Below, piece after piece: positions 23,569-32,214 of a stretch of DNA of 64,000 nt. Source of the DNA: Hyphomonas sp. L-53-1-40 (GTDB lineage Bacteria; Pseudomonadota; Alphaproteobacteria; Caulobacterales; Hyphomonadaceae); assembly GCF_000682775.1 (NCBI RefSeq), contig NZ_AWFI01000001.1:434001-498000 (forward strand), read 5' to 3'. Numbering within the stretch: the first letter of the stretch is position 1; the number at the start of each line of letters is the position of its first letter. The position numbers and the translations under genes were made by a program. Below the pieces are notes generated by a model. It searched no databases. It was not told the origin of the DNA and saw only the letters and a list, made by a program, of their open reading frames with translations.

Positions 23569-24684
23569 ATGAAAAAGGCACAAGCGAAGAACGCCCGTAT
23601 AAAGCGCAAATACCTGCAATGGCTGGAGACCGCCAAAGGCATGACGCCCGCCACAGCTGACCAAGTCGCCGCCGCCATTTCTGCATTCGAAAAGTCTACG
23701 AATGGCAAGGACTTTGCCGCGTTTCACATTGAACAGCCACAGAAGTTCCAGCGAGACCTGAAGGCGGCGATCAATGTCCGCACCGGCCAGCCACTCGCGA
23801 AGTCCACAATCCGTTCGCGGCTAATGGCAGTGAAGTCGTTCTTCAAATGGCTGGCCGATCAGCAGGGTTACAAGAGCCGCATCAGCCATTCGGATTGCGA
23901 GTATTTCAACGTGACAGCCAATGATCGGAGAATTGCCACCGCCGAGCGGAAACAGAATGTGCCAAGCGTTGAGCAGATCCATCATGTCATCGACGCTGCG
24001 CCGCATGAGACCGCGATCCAGAAACGCGACCGCGCTGTGATTGCCTTCACCTTTTTGACTGGCATGCGCGACGCGGCGATTGCGTCCCTGCCTCTAGGCA
24101 AGGTGAGTCCGGAGCGCCGTGAAGTGTTTCAGGATGCGCGCCAGGTGAAGACCAAGAACGCCAAGACGATGACGACCTATTTCTTCCCGGTCGGCGGCGA
24201 GGCGGAAGAGATCGTCGCTGAATGGATCCGCTGCCTTCGTGCTGAGCTGTTGTTTGCGGACACGGACCCGCTCTTTCCGAAAACCAAGACCGGGCTGAAT
24301 GAAGAGGGGGTATTCGCGCCCATCGGCCTGACTCGCGACTATTGGAGCGACGCGGCCGGAATCCGCCGCATCTTCCGCGAACGCTTCGAAGCAGCAGGCT
24401 TACCCTATGCCAACCCGCACAGTGTCCGCAAAACGCTGATGCAACTCGCCTTTCGGAAGCAACTGGACCCGGAGGCCCTGAAAGCCTGGAGCCAGAATCT
24501 GGGCCATGAAGACCTTGCCACCAGCCTGAATAGCTACGGAAAGGTCACAGATTGGCGAACATCAGAGATCATGGAGCGGCTCGCTGCTAACGAAGAACGA
24601 TTTGTCACTCACGAAGAAACCGGAAATTTGCCGCCTGAGATGGTTGCCTGGATGGAGGAACAGGTGCGTCGCCACAAATCCTAG
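23569..24684 (+). CDS. Second tyrosine recombinase
   Basis: A 371-residue site-specific recombinase behind a good GGAGGTG ribosome site. A core-binding SAM-like domain (residues 10-105) leads to the catalytic domain with Arg in LTGMRDAAIASLPL, Lys in QVKTKNAKT, HxxR in NPHSVRKTLMQLA, His in LGHEDLATSLNSYG, and Tyr in the same stretch. It is unlike the P4-type integrase at the left end and is coupled to the AlpA-like and HTH/zinc genes. The element therefore carries two recombinases, and this one may act on another site or be a captured module. Confidence 0.85.
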   Translation: MKKAQAKNARIKRKYLQWLETAKGMTPATADQVAAAISAFEKSTNGKDFAAFHIEQPQKFQRDLKAAINVRTGQPLAKSTIRSRLMAVKSFFKWLADQQGYKSRISHSDCEYFNVTANDRRIATAERKQNVPSVEQIHHVIDAAPHETAIQKRDRAVIAFTFLTGMRDAAIASLPLGKVSPERREVFQDARQVKTKNAKTMTTYFFPVGGEAEEIVAEWIRCLRAELLFADTDPLFPKTKTGLNEEGVFAPIGLTRDYWSDAAGIRRIFRERFEAAGLPYANPHSVRKTLMQLAFRKQLDPEALKAWSQNLGHEDLATSLNSYGKVTDWRTSEIMERLAANEERFVTHEETGNLPPEMVAWMEEQVRRHKS

Positions 24685-24770
24685 TCTGTGAATTTGGAAT
24701 AGGGAGCCGTTGCGGCTGGAGATCCTTTGCGGCACTACAAAAGCCGGGAATCGAATCAATAGGGGCAGAT

Positions 24771-26399
24771 ATGCCAACACTGGACTGGATCGGGAAACAG
24801 GCGGTTGTAAATCATCACCGCGAGGTGCCTTACCGTCTGGTGCATTGCGATAGTGAGCTATCAGCGGGCGATCCCGATGCGGGCAATCTGCTGGTGCAGG
24901 GCGACAATCTGGAGGCCTTGCGCGCCCTGTTGCCGTATTATGCGGGAAAGGTGAAATGCATCTACATCGACCCGCCCTACAACACCGGAAACGAGGGGTG
25001 GGTTTACAATGACAATGTGAACTCGCCCGAGATCAAGGCTTGGCTGGGCAATGTCGTAGGCAAGGAAGCGGAAGACCTGTCACGTCATGATAAATGGCTT
25101 TGCATGATGTACCCGCGCATGAGGTTATTGCGGGACTTTCTGCGCGAAGACGGCGTGATTTTCATATCTATGGATGACAACGCTTCAGGTCCCTTGCGTT
25201 TCCTGATGGACGAGATATTTGGCGCATCAAATTTTCTTGCCTGTGCCATATGGCAAAAGGTCTTTTCACCCAAGAACTCTGCCCGCTTTTTCTCCGATGA
25301 CCACGAATACGTTTATGTGTACGCGCGCAACATATCACGCTGCGAACTGAATCTTCTCGACCGAAGCGCAGAGCAAGATTCCCGATACAGCAATGTAGAC
25401 AACGACCCGCGCGGCCCTTGGACCTCTGGCGACCTTTCGGCACGGAACTACTACAGCGAAGGCACTTACCCGATAACAACACCATCGGGACGGGTAATAG
25501 AAGGGCCACCTACTGGAATGTATTGGCGCATATCGAAAGATCGCTTCGCTGAGCTGGACCGAGACGGTCGCTTATGGTGGGGTGAGCGCGGCGACAATGT
25601 CCCGAGGCTGAAGCGCTTTTTGTCCGAGGTAAAACAAGGCGTTGTTCCGCAAACGCTGTGGTTTCACAAAGATGTGGGCAACACTCAAGAGGGCAAGAAG
25701 CAGCTACTTGAAGCGGTAAAGTTTGACGACAGCCAGTCCGTCTTCATTACGCCGAAGCCAACTAGGCTGATCGAACGGGTGCTGAAGATCGGTGCCGGGC
25801 CGGAAGATATTATCATGGATTCATTCGCCGGTTCCGGCACAACCGGGCATGCTATTCTGGAGCAAAACAAGCGAGATGGCGGCAACCGCAAATTCATTCT
25901 TGTGGAAATGGATGACACTATTGCGCGTAATGTGACGGCTGAACGTCTGCGCCGAGTTATCAAGGGCTACGACAAGGGCGATGACCCGGCCAAGCCGGTG
26001 GAAGGTCTCGGTGGCGGCTTCCGTTTCTGCCGAATGGGTACGCCGCTGTTTGACGAGTTTGGCGACGTGGCTACGGAAGTGACTTTTCCAGATCTCGCCG
26101 CGCACATCTTCTTTTCTGAAACCGGCGTACCGATACCGCAAAAGGCCAAAGGCGATTTTCTGGGCGTATTTCAGGATCGCGCTGTTTATTTACTGTTCGA
26201 CGCGGCCCACGCGGAGACACCACGCGAGGCGGCGGGCAATGTGCTGACGCCTGACAGGCTTGATGCTCTACCCGCGCCGCCGGAGCCTTTTGAAGGCCAG
26301 CGCGTGATCTATGCTGAAGGGTGTACAGTATCCAAGGACCGTCTGAAGAGCGCCGGAGCTGTATTCAAACAAATTCCCTACCAGATATACGGAGTATAG
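24771..26399 (+). CDS. Type III restriction-modification methyltransferase (Mod)
   Basis: An adenine-specific DNA methyltransferase of 542 residues. Motif IV DPPYNTG lies near residue 67 (YIDPPYNTGNEGWVY), before motif I DSFAGSGTTGHA near residue 351, which is the beta-class order used by type III Mod proteins. The middle 200 residues between the motifs would contain the target-recognition domain and are not conserved. Mod recognises and methylates the site, and also guides Res. AGGGG precedes the ATG. The Res gene starts 3 bases after the stop, so the pair is co-translated. Confidence 0.92.
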   Translation: MPTLDWIGKQAVVNHHREVPYRLVHCDSELSAGDPDAGNLLVQGDNLEALRALLPYYAGKVKCIYIDPPYNTGNEGWVYNDNVNSPEIKAWLGNVVGKEAEDLSRHDKWLCMMYPRMRLLRDFLREDGVIFISMDDNASGPLRFLMDEIFGASNFLACAIWQKVFSPKNSARFFSDDHEYVYVYARNISRCELNLLDRSAEQDSRYSNVDNDPRGPWTSGDLSARNYYSEGTYPITTPSGRVIEGPPTGMYWRISKDRFAELDRDGRLWWGERGDNVPRLKRFLSEVKQGVVPQTLWFHKDVGNTQEGKKQLLEAVKFDDSQSVFITPKPTRLIERVLKIGAGPEDIIMDSFAGSGTTGHAILEQNKRDGGNRKFILVEMDDTIARNVTAERLRRVIKGYDKGDDPAKPVEGLGGGFRFCRMGTPLFDEFGDVATEVTFPDLAAHIFFSETGVPIPQKAKGDFLGVFQDRAVYLLFDAAHAETPREAAGNVLTPDRLDALPAPPEPFEGQRVIYAEGCTVSKDRLKSAGAVFKQIPYQIYGV

Positions 26400-26402
26400 C
26401 GC

Positions 26403-29072
26403 ATGGCGGCGGTAAACTTCGAACTGCGCAGCTATCAACAAGACGCTCTTGACGCCTTGCGAGGCTATCTGGAAGACGTGCCCACGATGGGTGCGCGCAC
26501 GGCCTTCATAAGCGCCGCGAACATGCTCTACACGCCAGCGCCCTTTCTAAATGAAGACGCACCCTATGTGTGCATCCGCATTCCCACTGGGGGCGGGAAG
26601 ACCATCGTGGCGGCGCACTCAATTGGTGTTGCGGCAAAAGCCTATCTTCATACAGATAGCCCTATGGTGCTTTGGCTGGTGCCCTCAAAAGCCATCCTGA
26701 ATCAAACCCTGGATGCATTGCGCGATCTGGATCATCCCTACCGTGCCGCACTTGTCGCCGATTTCGGCCGAAACCTGACAGTACTCACGGTAGAGGAAGC
26801 CCTCTCCCTGTCCCGGCCCGATGCCAGTGGCGGGGCCTGTATCATTGTTTCCACCCTGCAAGCCTTCCGCGTCGAAGAAACCGATGGCCGCAAAGTATAT
26901 CAGGATGCAGGCGCGCTGATGGATCACTTCAGCGGCTTGAATGAAGAGCAGATCGCCAGACTGGAGAAAGTGGACGGAACACACCGCCCAGTTGCCTCAC
27001 TCGCCAACGTACTGAAACTGCACCGCCCCATGATCATCGTTGACGAAGCGCACAACAACCAGACCGCACTTTCGTTTGATACGTTAAGCCGTTTTGATCC
27101 ATCACTCATCTTGGAAATGACGGCGACTCCGCAGACTAAGATCGACCCGGCCAAGAATCTTTATCCATCCAACGTGCTGTATCACGTATCGGCGGCGGAG
27201 CTTAAAGCAGCGGAAATGATTAAGCTGCCAATCCGTCTGCAAACGGATGCCGATTGGAAAAAGGTCATTGGGCAGGCCTATGATTGCCGTGAAGCGCTGG
27301 AAAGTGAGGCGAAGAAAGAGCAGGCCGAGACCGGCGAGTATATTCGGCCAATTATTCTGTTCCAGGCGCAATCGAAATCAAAGACCGACCCCGATCGCCT
27401 GACCATCGACAAGGTCACAGAATACTTGACTGAGAAGATGCGTATTCCACGCGAACAAATTGCGTTGCATGGCGGCGGTTACAAGGAACTGGATAGTCTG
27501 GACGATGTGGCTGACCCGTCTTGCGATGTGCGCTACGTCATTACAATTCAGGCGCTGCGCGAGGGATGGGATTGCCCGTTCGCCTACGTGCTTTGCTCTG
27601 TCGGCGAACTGAAATCGGCAACTGCGGTTGAGCAGATTCTTGGCCGTGTTCTGAGAATGCCACAGGCGCGGCGCAAGACCCGCGATACGTTGAACCGTGC
27701 CTATGCATTTGTCGCGTCGAAAAACTTCAACGACACGGCGGGCAATTTGAAAGACGGGCTTGTCGTCGGCGCAGGGTTTGACCGACTGGAAGCTGAAGAG
27801 CTTGTGAAGGCGCACAGTGGATTCCAATTCTCGGAGGAACGCGGCGACTATCAGCACGAGTCAGACGCAATTCCACATACGCCCGATTCCAAGCCAGCGG
27901 ACGTGGTAAACGCTATTCAGAAGCTGCCGCCATCCATAAGAAACAAGGTGGAGTTTGACCCCGAAAGCCGAAAATTGAAGGTCACTGGTGTGGTCTCCAG
28001 AGATCAGCGCAACACAATGCTGATGACCTTCAACAAAGTGCCCGGCGCAGAGAGAGCCGTTGAGAGCCTGTTTATTCGCAGTAACCGCATACAGGCGAGC
28101 GAACTTCCCCAAGGTGACAAGCTGCCTTTCATTGTGCCGCAACTGTGCATTTACCGCCAAGGCGAGCTAGAGCTTTTGAGCCGGGACCATTTCTTGGACC
28201 TGCCCTGGAACCTCGCCGACTGCGACCCGGCAAACTTCGTTGATCGATACAGGATCAAGGACGCCTCAACCGTTGGGCTGATCGACACAAGCAATGAAGG
28301 CCGGATGACCGTTGCGTTTGTCGGCGACGTTCAGGAACAGCTTTCCATGCTGGTGCATGAGCCCGCGTGGACATTGCCGCGCCTCGTGAACTGGATTGAT
28401 CAGGGTATACCGCACCCTGACGTAACCAAACCCGCCGCCAAGGTGTTCATCAGCAACGCACTCGAAGGGCTGATGCAGCGAAAGAATTATGCTCTAGATG
28501 AGCTGGCACGCTATCGCGCCGAGATCCGGCGGGCCTTGAAGGAAGAAATCGACAAGCTGCGCAAGGAACGCGAAGCCGGGAGTTATGACGCCCTGTTTGC
28601 AGCTGATGCCCAGAAGTTCGAAACCGCAGCTGACAAAGCAATCGTATTCGATGCGCAGAGCTACGCCTACAACCAGCCTTATCGCGGCGGGCATAAGTTC
28701 CAGAAGCACTATTTTCAGGAAATTGGTGACCTCAAGGAAGCCGGCGAAGAGTTCCAGTGTGCTCAATATCTCGATAATCACAAGGACGTTCGCTATTGGG
28801 TGCGCAACGTGGATCGGAAGCCGAACGCATTCTGGCTCCAGTTGCCAAGCGGCAAGTTCTATCCTGACTTCGTCGCGCTCTTGACCGATGGCCGAATACT
28901 GGCCGTCGAATACAAGGGTGCGCATCTTATGGAGGAATCCCGCGACAAGCTTAGAATTGGCGAGCTATGGGCTGATGCAAGCAATGGGCGGTGCCTCTTT
29001 GCCATGCCGAGGGCCAAGGACTTTGACGAGATCCGGCGCGTGATTGAACTAGAGCAATCCGACACCCGTTAG
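26403..29072 (+). CDS. Type III restriction enzyme helicase/nuclease (Res)
   Basis: An 889-residue superfamily 2 ATPase with a nuclease tail. Walker A is RIPTGGGKTIVAAHS near residue 62, the DEAH box is IIVDEAHNNQT near residue 212, motif III is EMTATPQTK, and motif VI is EQILGRVLRMPQARR. Near the C terminus a PD-(D/E)xK nuclease is visible as FYPDFVALLTDGRILAVEYKGAHL. The enzyme translocates or slides along DNA and cuts when two unmethylated sites are oriented head to head. It follows Mod directly and converges on the GIY-YIG gene with a 4-base overlap. All motifs appear intact. Confidence 0.93.
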   Translation: MAAVNFELRSYQQDALDALRGYLEDVPTMGARTAFISAANMLYTPAPFLNEDAPYVCIRIPTGGGKTIVAAHSIGVAAKAYLHTDSPMVLWLVPSKAILNQTLDALRDLDHPYRAALVADFGRNLTVLTVEEALSLSRPDASGGACIIVSTLQAFRVEETDGRKVYQDAGALMDHFSGLNEEQIARLEKVDGTHRPVASLANVLKLHRPMIIVDEAHNNQTALSFDTLSRFDPSLILEMTATPQTKIDPAKNLYPSNVLYHVSAAELKAAEMIKLPIRLQTDADWKKVIGQAYDCREALESEAKKEQAETGEYIRPIILFQAQSKSKTDPDRLTIDKVTEYLTEKMRIPREQIALHGGGYKELDSLDDVADPSCDVRYVITIQALREGWDCPFAYVLCSVGELKSATAVEQILGRVLRMPQARRKTRDTLNRAYAFVASKNFNDTAGNLKDGLVVGAGFDRLEAEELVKAHSGFQFSEERGDYQHESDAIPHTPDSKPADVVNAIQKLPPSIRNKVEFDPESRKLKVTGVVSRDQRNTMLMTFNKVPGAERAVESLFIRSNRIQASELPQGDKLPFIVPQLCIYRQGELELLSRDHFLDLPWNLADCDPANFVDRYRIKDASTVGLIDTSNEGRMTVAFVGDVQEQLSMLVHEPAWTLPRLVNWIDQGIPHPDVTKPAAKVFISNALEGLMQRKNYALDELARYRAEIRRALKEEIDKLRKEREAGSYDALFAADAQKFETAADKAIVFDAQSYAYNQPYRGGHKFQKHYFQEIGDLKEAGEEFQCAQYLDNHKDVRYWVRNVDRKPNAFWLQLPSGKFYPDFVALLTDGRILAVEYKGAHLMEESRDKLRIGELWADASNGRCLFAMPRAKDFDEIRRVIELEQSDTR

Positions 29073-29692
29073 GCCGCCCTTTCCAAACCTTTGAAAGCGC
29101 TCAAGACTGGCTGCGATGCCTTCGTGAAAATCTTTGTGCCTTCCGGCACGGCAGATTCTAACGCGCTTTTTGCGTTGTTGTAGTCGCATGAATAGAGTTC
29201 GTAAGTGATGTGAGTTTCTCCCGCCCGGCAAGACTTTCCCGTGACGCGGTGCGCTTCCAGAATATTGTGAGCGGCGGCCTCGATTTTGCCGGCCCCGTTG
29301 ATCTTTTCTGTCACAGCGAGCGGCTGCCAGTCTGACGCATTTCCATATTGCATCGAAACCACATTAGCGACTCGAGAAGCAAGTTCTGTCGTGACCCCGA
29401 TCTTGATAAGTTTTCCGGTAAGGGAGCCAAGAATGTAAACGTGTCCCGGCTTTGAGAAGCGAAGTGCATAGGCGATACGGGAAGGATCACATTGTATGCA
29501 ATGCCCATGACGGCTGCGAAGAGTGTGCCCTTCAGCGCCGCAAGGTGAAGTTCCGAACGCGAACTTCTTGCCGATCTTTTTCATTGCGCCTCGCCAATCT
29601 GAGCTTGATTGGCCGCTTGCATCGTACAGAAGCGACGGATCGATCTTGTGCGCCTTAAGAAATTGAATTTGTGCCTCACTCAGTTTCGCCAT
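29069..29692 (-). CDS. GIY-YIG nuclease-family protein with an N-terminal zinc finger
   Basis: About 207 residues from ATG 29692 (GAGGAT upstream). A Cys/His cluster (SPCGAEGHTLRSRHGHCIQC) suggests a zinc finger. It is followed by a GIY-YIG/T5orf172-type domain whose two short motifs read HVYILGS and KIGVT with Arg in ASRVANV. A Glu in KIEAAAHNILEAH would be the metal ligand. The gene faces the Res gene and overlaps its stop. Such proteins occur beside restriction systems, where they may act as an extra nuclease; that role is inferred from position. Confidence 0.75.
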   Translation of the reverse strand: MAKLSEAQIQFLKAHKIDPSLLYDASGQSSSDWRGAMKKIGKKFAFGTSPCGAEGHTLRSRHGHCIQCDPSRIAYALRFSKPGHVYILGSLTGKLIKIGVTTELASRVANVVSMQYGNASDWQPLAVTEKINGAGKIEAAAHNILEAHRVTGKSCRAGETHITYELYSCDYNNAKSALESAVPEGTKIFTKASQPVLSAFKGLERAA

Positions 29693-29787
29693 GAGATCCT
29701 CGCTTTCGAATTTTACCGAGGATCGCTCCAATTCGTTAGCATTTTGATACCTACGGTTAACCCTATACCGAACAACGGTGTGAGCAT

Positions 29788-29808
29788 GGGGGTATATTTG
29801 GGGGTATC
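29788..29808. promoter_or_regulatory. Right integrase arm-type binding repeats
   Basis: Two GGGGGTAT copies 12 bases apart (29788 and 29800) repeat the layout at the left end (20427-20448) in the same orientation. They lie about 60 bases inside attR, within an otherwise AT-rich end segment (29815-29865). Confidence 0.6.
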
Positions 29809-29867
29809 AATTCGGCAAGAAAAAATAATATATAATAATTACAATGTTTTGTGAATTATATTTGATG

Positions 29868-29883
29868 CCTCTTCTGGCACCAG
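29868..29883 (+). repeat. Right attachment repeat (attR)
   Basis: CCTCTTCTGGCACCAG repeats the tRNA-Leu 3' end with one G deleted. It is the displaced chromosomal part of the original target and is followed by the original tRNA terminator. Confidence 0.8.
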
Positions 29884-29894
29884 GTATTTCGGTT

Positions 29895-29920
29895 GGCCGT
29901 CCTGTGGGGCGGCCTTTTTT
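29895..29920 (+). terminator. Displaced tRNA-Leu terminator
   Basis: An 8-bp stem (GGCCGTCC at 29895-29902 with GGGCGGCC at 29907-29914, one G-T pair) with loop TGTG is followed by six T residues. It lies 12 bases after attR, where the terminator of tRNA-Leu should have been before the 9.6 kb insertion. Confidence 0.8.
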
Positions 29921-29926
29921 GTGGGG

Positions 29927-30925
29927 TCAGGGGGCGGCGGTCAGGTCGCGATAGGTCCCGGGGGTCTGGCCCGCCCAGCGCTTGAAGGCGCGGGTGAAGG
30001 CGCTCTGTTCGGAAAACCCTGTCAGGAAAGCCACTTCCGCAATGGAATAGCGCGTGTTGGCGAGAAAGCGCTCGGCCGTCTCGCGCCGCGCCTGGTCCAC
30101 CAGGGCCTGGAAGGTCAGCCCCTGGTCCGACAGCCGGCGCTGCAGCGTCCGGGCACTCATGCCGAGATCCGAGGCAACTTGCGCCAGCGATGGAGTGCCA
30201 TCGGTCAGCACATCGGCAATCTGCAGCACGACCTGCCGGTCCAGCTGGCGATCCCCGGACTCGGCCGGCAGCATTCCCTCGGCCTGGGCGCTCAGGAATT
30301 TCCAGATGCTTTCGTCGCCGACCAGGTTCGGCTTGTCGAGCCTCAGTGCGTCAATGTCCGCCCCGAAAGTGATCGGACAGCGAAAGTGTGCCTCCAGTAG
30401 CTCACGCGAGCCGGCCGGTTCCGGGTGGCAGAACTGTACCGCGCCCGGTTTTGAATTCGGGCCGGTCGCCTCCCGGCACAGCGTGACATAGGTGGCCAGC
30501 GCGCCCTCGCTCGACAGGTCCAGGCCGAGGCGCGGCGTGTCTGGCCGCCGGTGCGTCCACCAGAATGTGTCGCCCTTGTCATACAGTTTGAACGTCGAGG
30601 CCGTGTTGTAGGCGCGCGCATGGCGGTCCATCCGCAGGAAGGACTGGCGCAGCGTCGGTGCCGATTTCCAAGCCAGGCCCACAGCGCCGAAATCGGAGCA
30701 GGTGGCCGACATGCTGACGCCGAGCAGGAAGCGGATATCCGGTGTCTCGGTCTCGGCGATGGTTTCCAGCAGGCTGTAATAATCGGCGGCGTTGATCATG
30801 GCGGGCGGGGGGCTGGCCGATGGCGACGGGTCGAGTCCGGCCACACGGCACAGCATGTCCCGGTCCATCCGGTCGCTGAGCCGCTCAATGATCCTCAATA
30901 CGAAGACGGTTGAAACTGTTGCCAT
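29927..30925 (-). CDS. AraC-family transcriptional regulator
   Basis: About 332 residues with an N-terminal arabinose-binding-like ligand domain (residues 20-210, with FLLGVSMSATCSDFGAVGLAWKSAPTL) and a C-terminal double HTH: LAQVASDLGMSARTLQRRLSDQGLTF and SIAEVAFLTGFSEQSAFTRAFKRW, followed by TPGTYR. This is the OruR/ArgR/GbdR-like branch. It is divergent from three genes, with a strong tandem operator in between, and probably activates them. The start is uncertain: ATG 30925 has AGGGAG directly adjacent, while the frame stays open to 31003. Confidence 0.88.
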   Translation of the reverse strand: MATVSTVFVLRIIERLSDRMDRDMLCRVAGLDPSPSASPPPAMINAADYYSLLETIAETETPDIRFLLGVSMSATCSDFGAVGLAWKSAPTLRQSFLRMDRHARAYNTASTFKLYDKGDTFWWTHRRPDTPRLGLDLSSEGALATYVTLCREATGPNSKPGAVQFCHPEPAGSRELLEAHFRCPITFGADIDALRLDKPNLVGDESIWKFLSAQAEGMLPAESGDRQLDRQVVLQIADVLTDGTPSLAQVASDLGMSARTLQRRLSDQGLTFQALVDQARRETAERFLANTRYSIAEVAFLTGFSEQSAFTRAFKRWAGQTPGTYRDLTAAP

Positions 30926-31009
30926 CTCCCTCGCGCTCCCCGCTCTGGCCTTCCCCCCAAGGGCGCGATCCCCATCGCACCTCACGCTTTCACATTGCGC
31001 CAAAGGGAT

Positions 31010-31046
31010 TGTCGCGTCCAGTCAACAGGATGTCGCGACCGGTCAA
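31010..31046 (+). promoter_or_regulatory. Tandem operator for the AraC-type regulator
   Basis: TGTCGCGTCCAGTCAA (31010-31025) and TGTCGCGACCGGTCAA (31031-31046) are direct repeats, 14 of 16 bases identical, 21 bases apart. Each fits TGTCGC-N8-AA, and the gap is N5, the pattern described for Pseudomonas aeruginosa ArgR, an AraC-family protein. The site sits between the divergent regulator and isochorismatase genes, at the position for an activator of the latter. Confidence 0.65.
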
Positions 31047-31174
31047 TACGCTCATCGTTGCCCCTCATACGATGAGTACAGATCAGCTCAGGGTGACGCT
31101 CCAGACCGGGAGTATCTCCCCGCCGGGCTGGCAAACTGGACCACCAGACCCAACAGCCGCGAGGAAAAAGACCC

Positions 31175-31996
31175 ATGTTGAATTCACCCAGTGCGCCACA
31201 AGCGCTTCTCAAGTTCATCGCGACGGCCACGGCTGTCATTGCCCTGATCGGCGTTGCAGCCGAAGCCGAGAGCCAAGGCGCCCGCCCGGCGTCGGCCAAG
31301 ATGCCGCCGGTCAATGATGGCTTGCCCATGCCAGGATTTGTAGTGACCACGGATGGTACAGCCATCGTTGTCACTGATCCGCAGAATGATTTCCTGTCTC
31401 CTGACGGCGTCACTTGGGGCGTGGTCGGGCAAAGCATCACGGAGAACGGCACGGTCGAAAATATCGGCGATTTGTTCAAGATTGCCGAGGAAACCGGCAT
31501 GCCCGTATTCGTCTCGCCGCATTACTATTATGAGCACGATCATGAGTGGCTCTTCGAGGGCACGCTCGAGACCTTGATGCACTCCATCGGCATGTTCGAC
31601 CGTCCATCCGCCTTGAACCTTGAAGGATTCGAAGGGTCTGGTGCTGACTGGCTGGACCAGTACAAGCCCTATATCGAGAATGGTGAGACGGTGGTGACCA
31701 GCCCGCACAAAGTCTATGGCCCGGATAGCAATGACCTTGCGCTCCAACTGCGTAAAGCCGGCATCAACAAGGTCATTCTTGCAGGAATGTCATCAAATCT
31801 GTGCACGGAGTCCCACATGCGTAGCCTGATCGAATCAGGTTTCGAGGTCATGGTTGTGACTGATGCAACGGCCGGAGCCATCACAGAGCATTACAATGGT
31901 TATAACGCATCCCTCACCAATTTTCGAATGATTGCCAGTGCCGTTGATAATACCGCCAACACGGTGAAGGCGATCAGGTCCGCCTACAAGAAATAG
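31175..31996 (+). CDS. Secreted isochorismatase-family cysteine hydrolase
   Basis: A 273-residue protein with an N-terminal signal (FIATATAVIALIGVAAEA) and the isochorismatase-like fold. The triad is visible: Asp in VVTDPQNDFLS, Lys in TSPHKVYGPDS, and Cys in LAGMSSNLCTESHMR. The family hydrolyses amides, carbamates or isochorismate; the substrate here is unknown, and the signal points to the periplasm. It is the first gene of a row with the YHS and DUF1348 genes, under the divergent AraC-type regulator. Confidence 0.87.
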   Translation: MLNSPSAPQALLKFIATATAVIALIGVAAEAESQGARPASAKMPPVNDGLPMPGFVVTTDGTAIVVTDPQNDFLSPDGVTWGVVGQSITENGTVENIGDLFKIAEETGMPVFVSPHYYYEHDHEWLFEGTLETLMHSIGMFDRPSALNLEGFEGSGADWLDQYKPYIENGETVVTSPHKVYGPDSNDLALQLRKAGINKVILAGMSSNLCTESHMRSLIESGFEVMVVTDATAGAITEHYNGYNASLTNFRMIASAVDNTANTVKAIRSAYKK

Positions 31997-32214
31997 GCTT
32001 CGGAGCCATCTTTCCTGCGCCCTCTCCCCGGATGGCTCCCTTGGCGCCCAGTTGAACTCACCCACCCACACCCATCAGCCGGGCGCCCTCTTGTTTCGTC
32101 GGCGGATATTTACAGGCCTTCCGCCGCCCGAAAATGCGTACTCCTTCGCGCAGCCCCTGAACCATCGGCCTGTTCCGCCAGATGACTGGCATTCACCCCT
32201 CAAGGATATCTGAC

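Larger units (their letters stand above)
20288..29883. mobile_element. Integrative element in tRNA-Leu carrying a type III restriction-modification system
   Basis: The element is bounded by near-identical repeats of the tRNA-Leu 3' end (17 bases at 20288, 16 bases at 29868). It has a P4-type integrase next to the tRNA and GGGGGTA arm-type repeats at both inner ends. Cargo in order: an unknown coiled-coil protein, an AlpA-like regulator, an HTH/zinc-ribbon protein, a second tyrosine recombinase, type III Mod and Res, and a GIY-YIG protein on the opposite strand. The original tRNA terminator lies just outside at 29895-29920. No conjugation or capsid genes are seen, so mobility would depend on excision plus a helper. 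Confidence 0.88.

Noticed and set aside
20288-29883. Prophage interpretation of the tRNA-Leu element
   Set aside because: No capsid, tail, lysis or phage repressor genes; content fits an integrative defence island.
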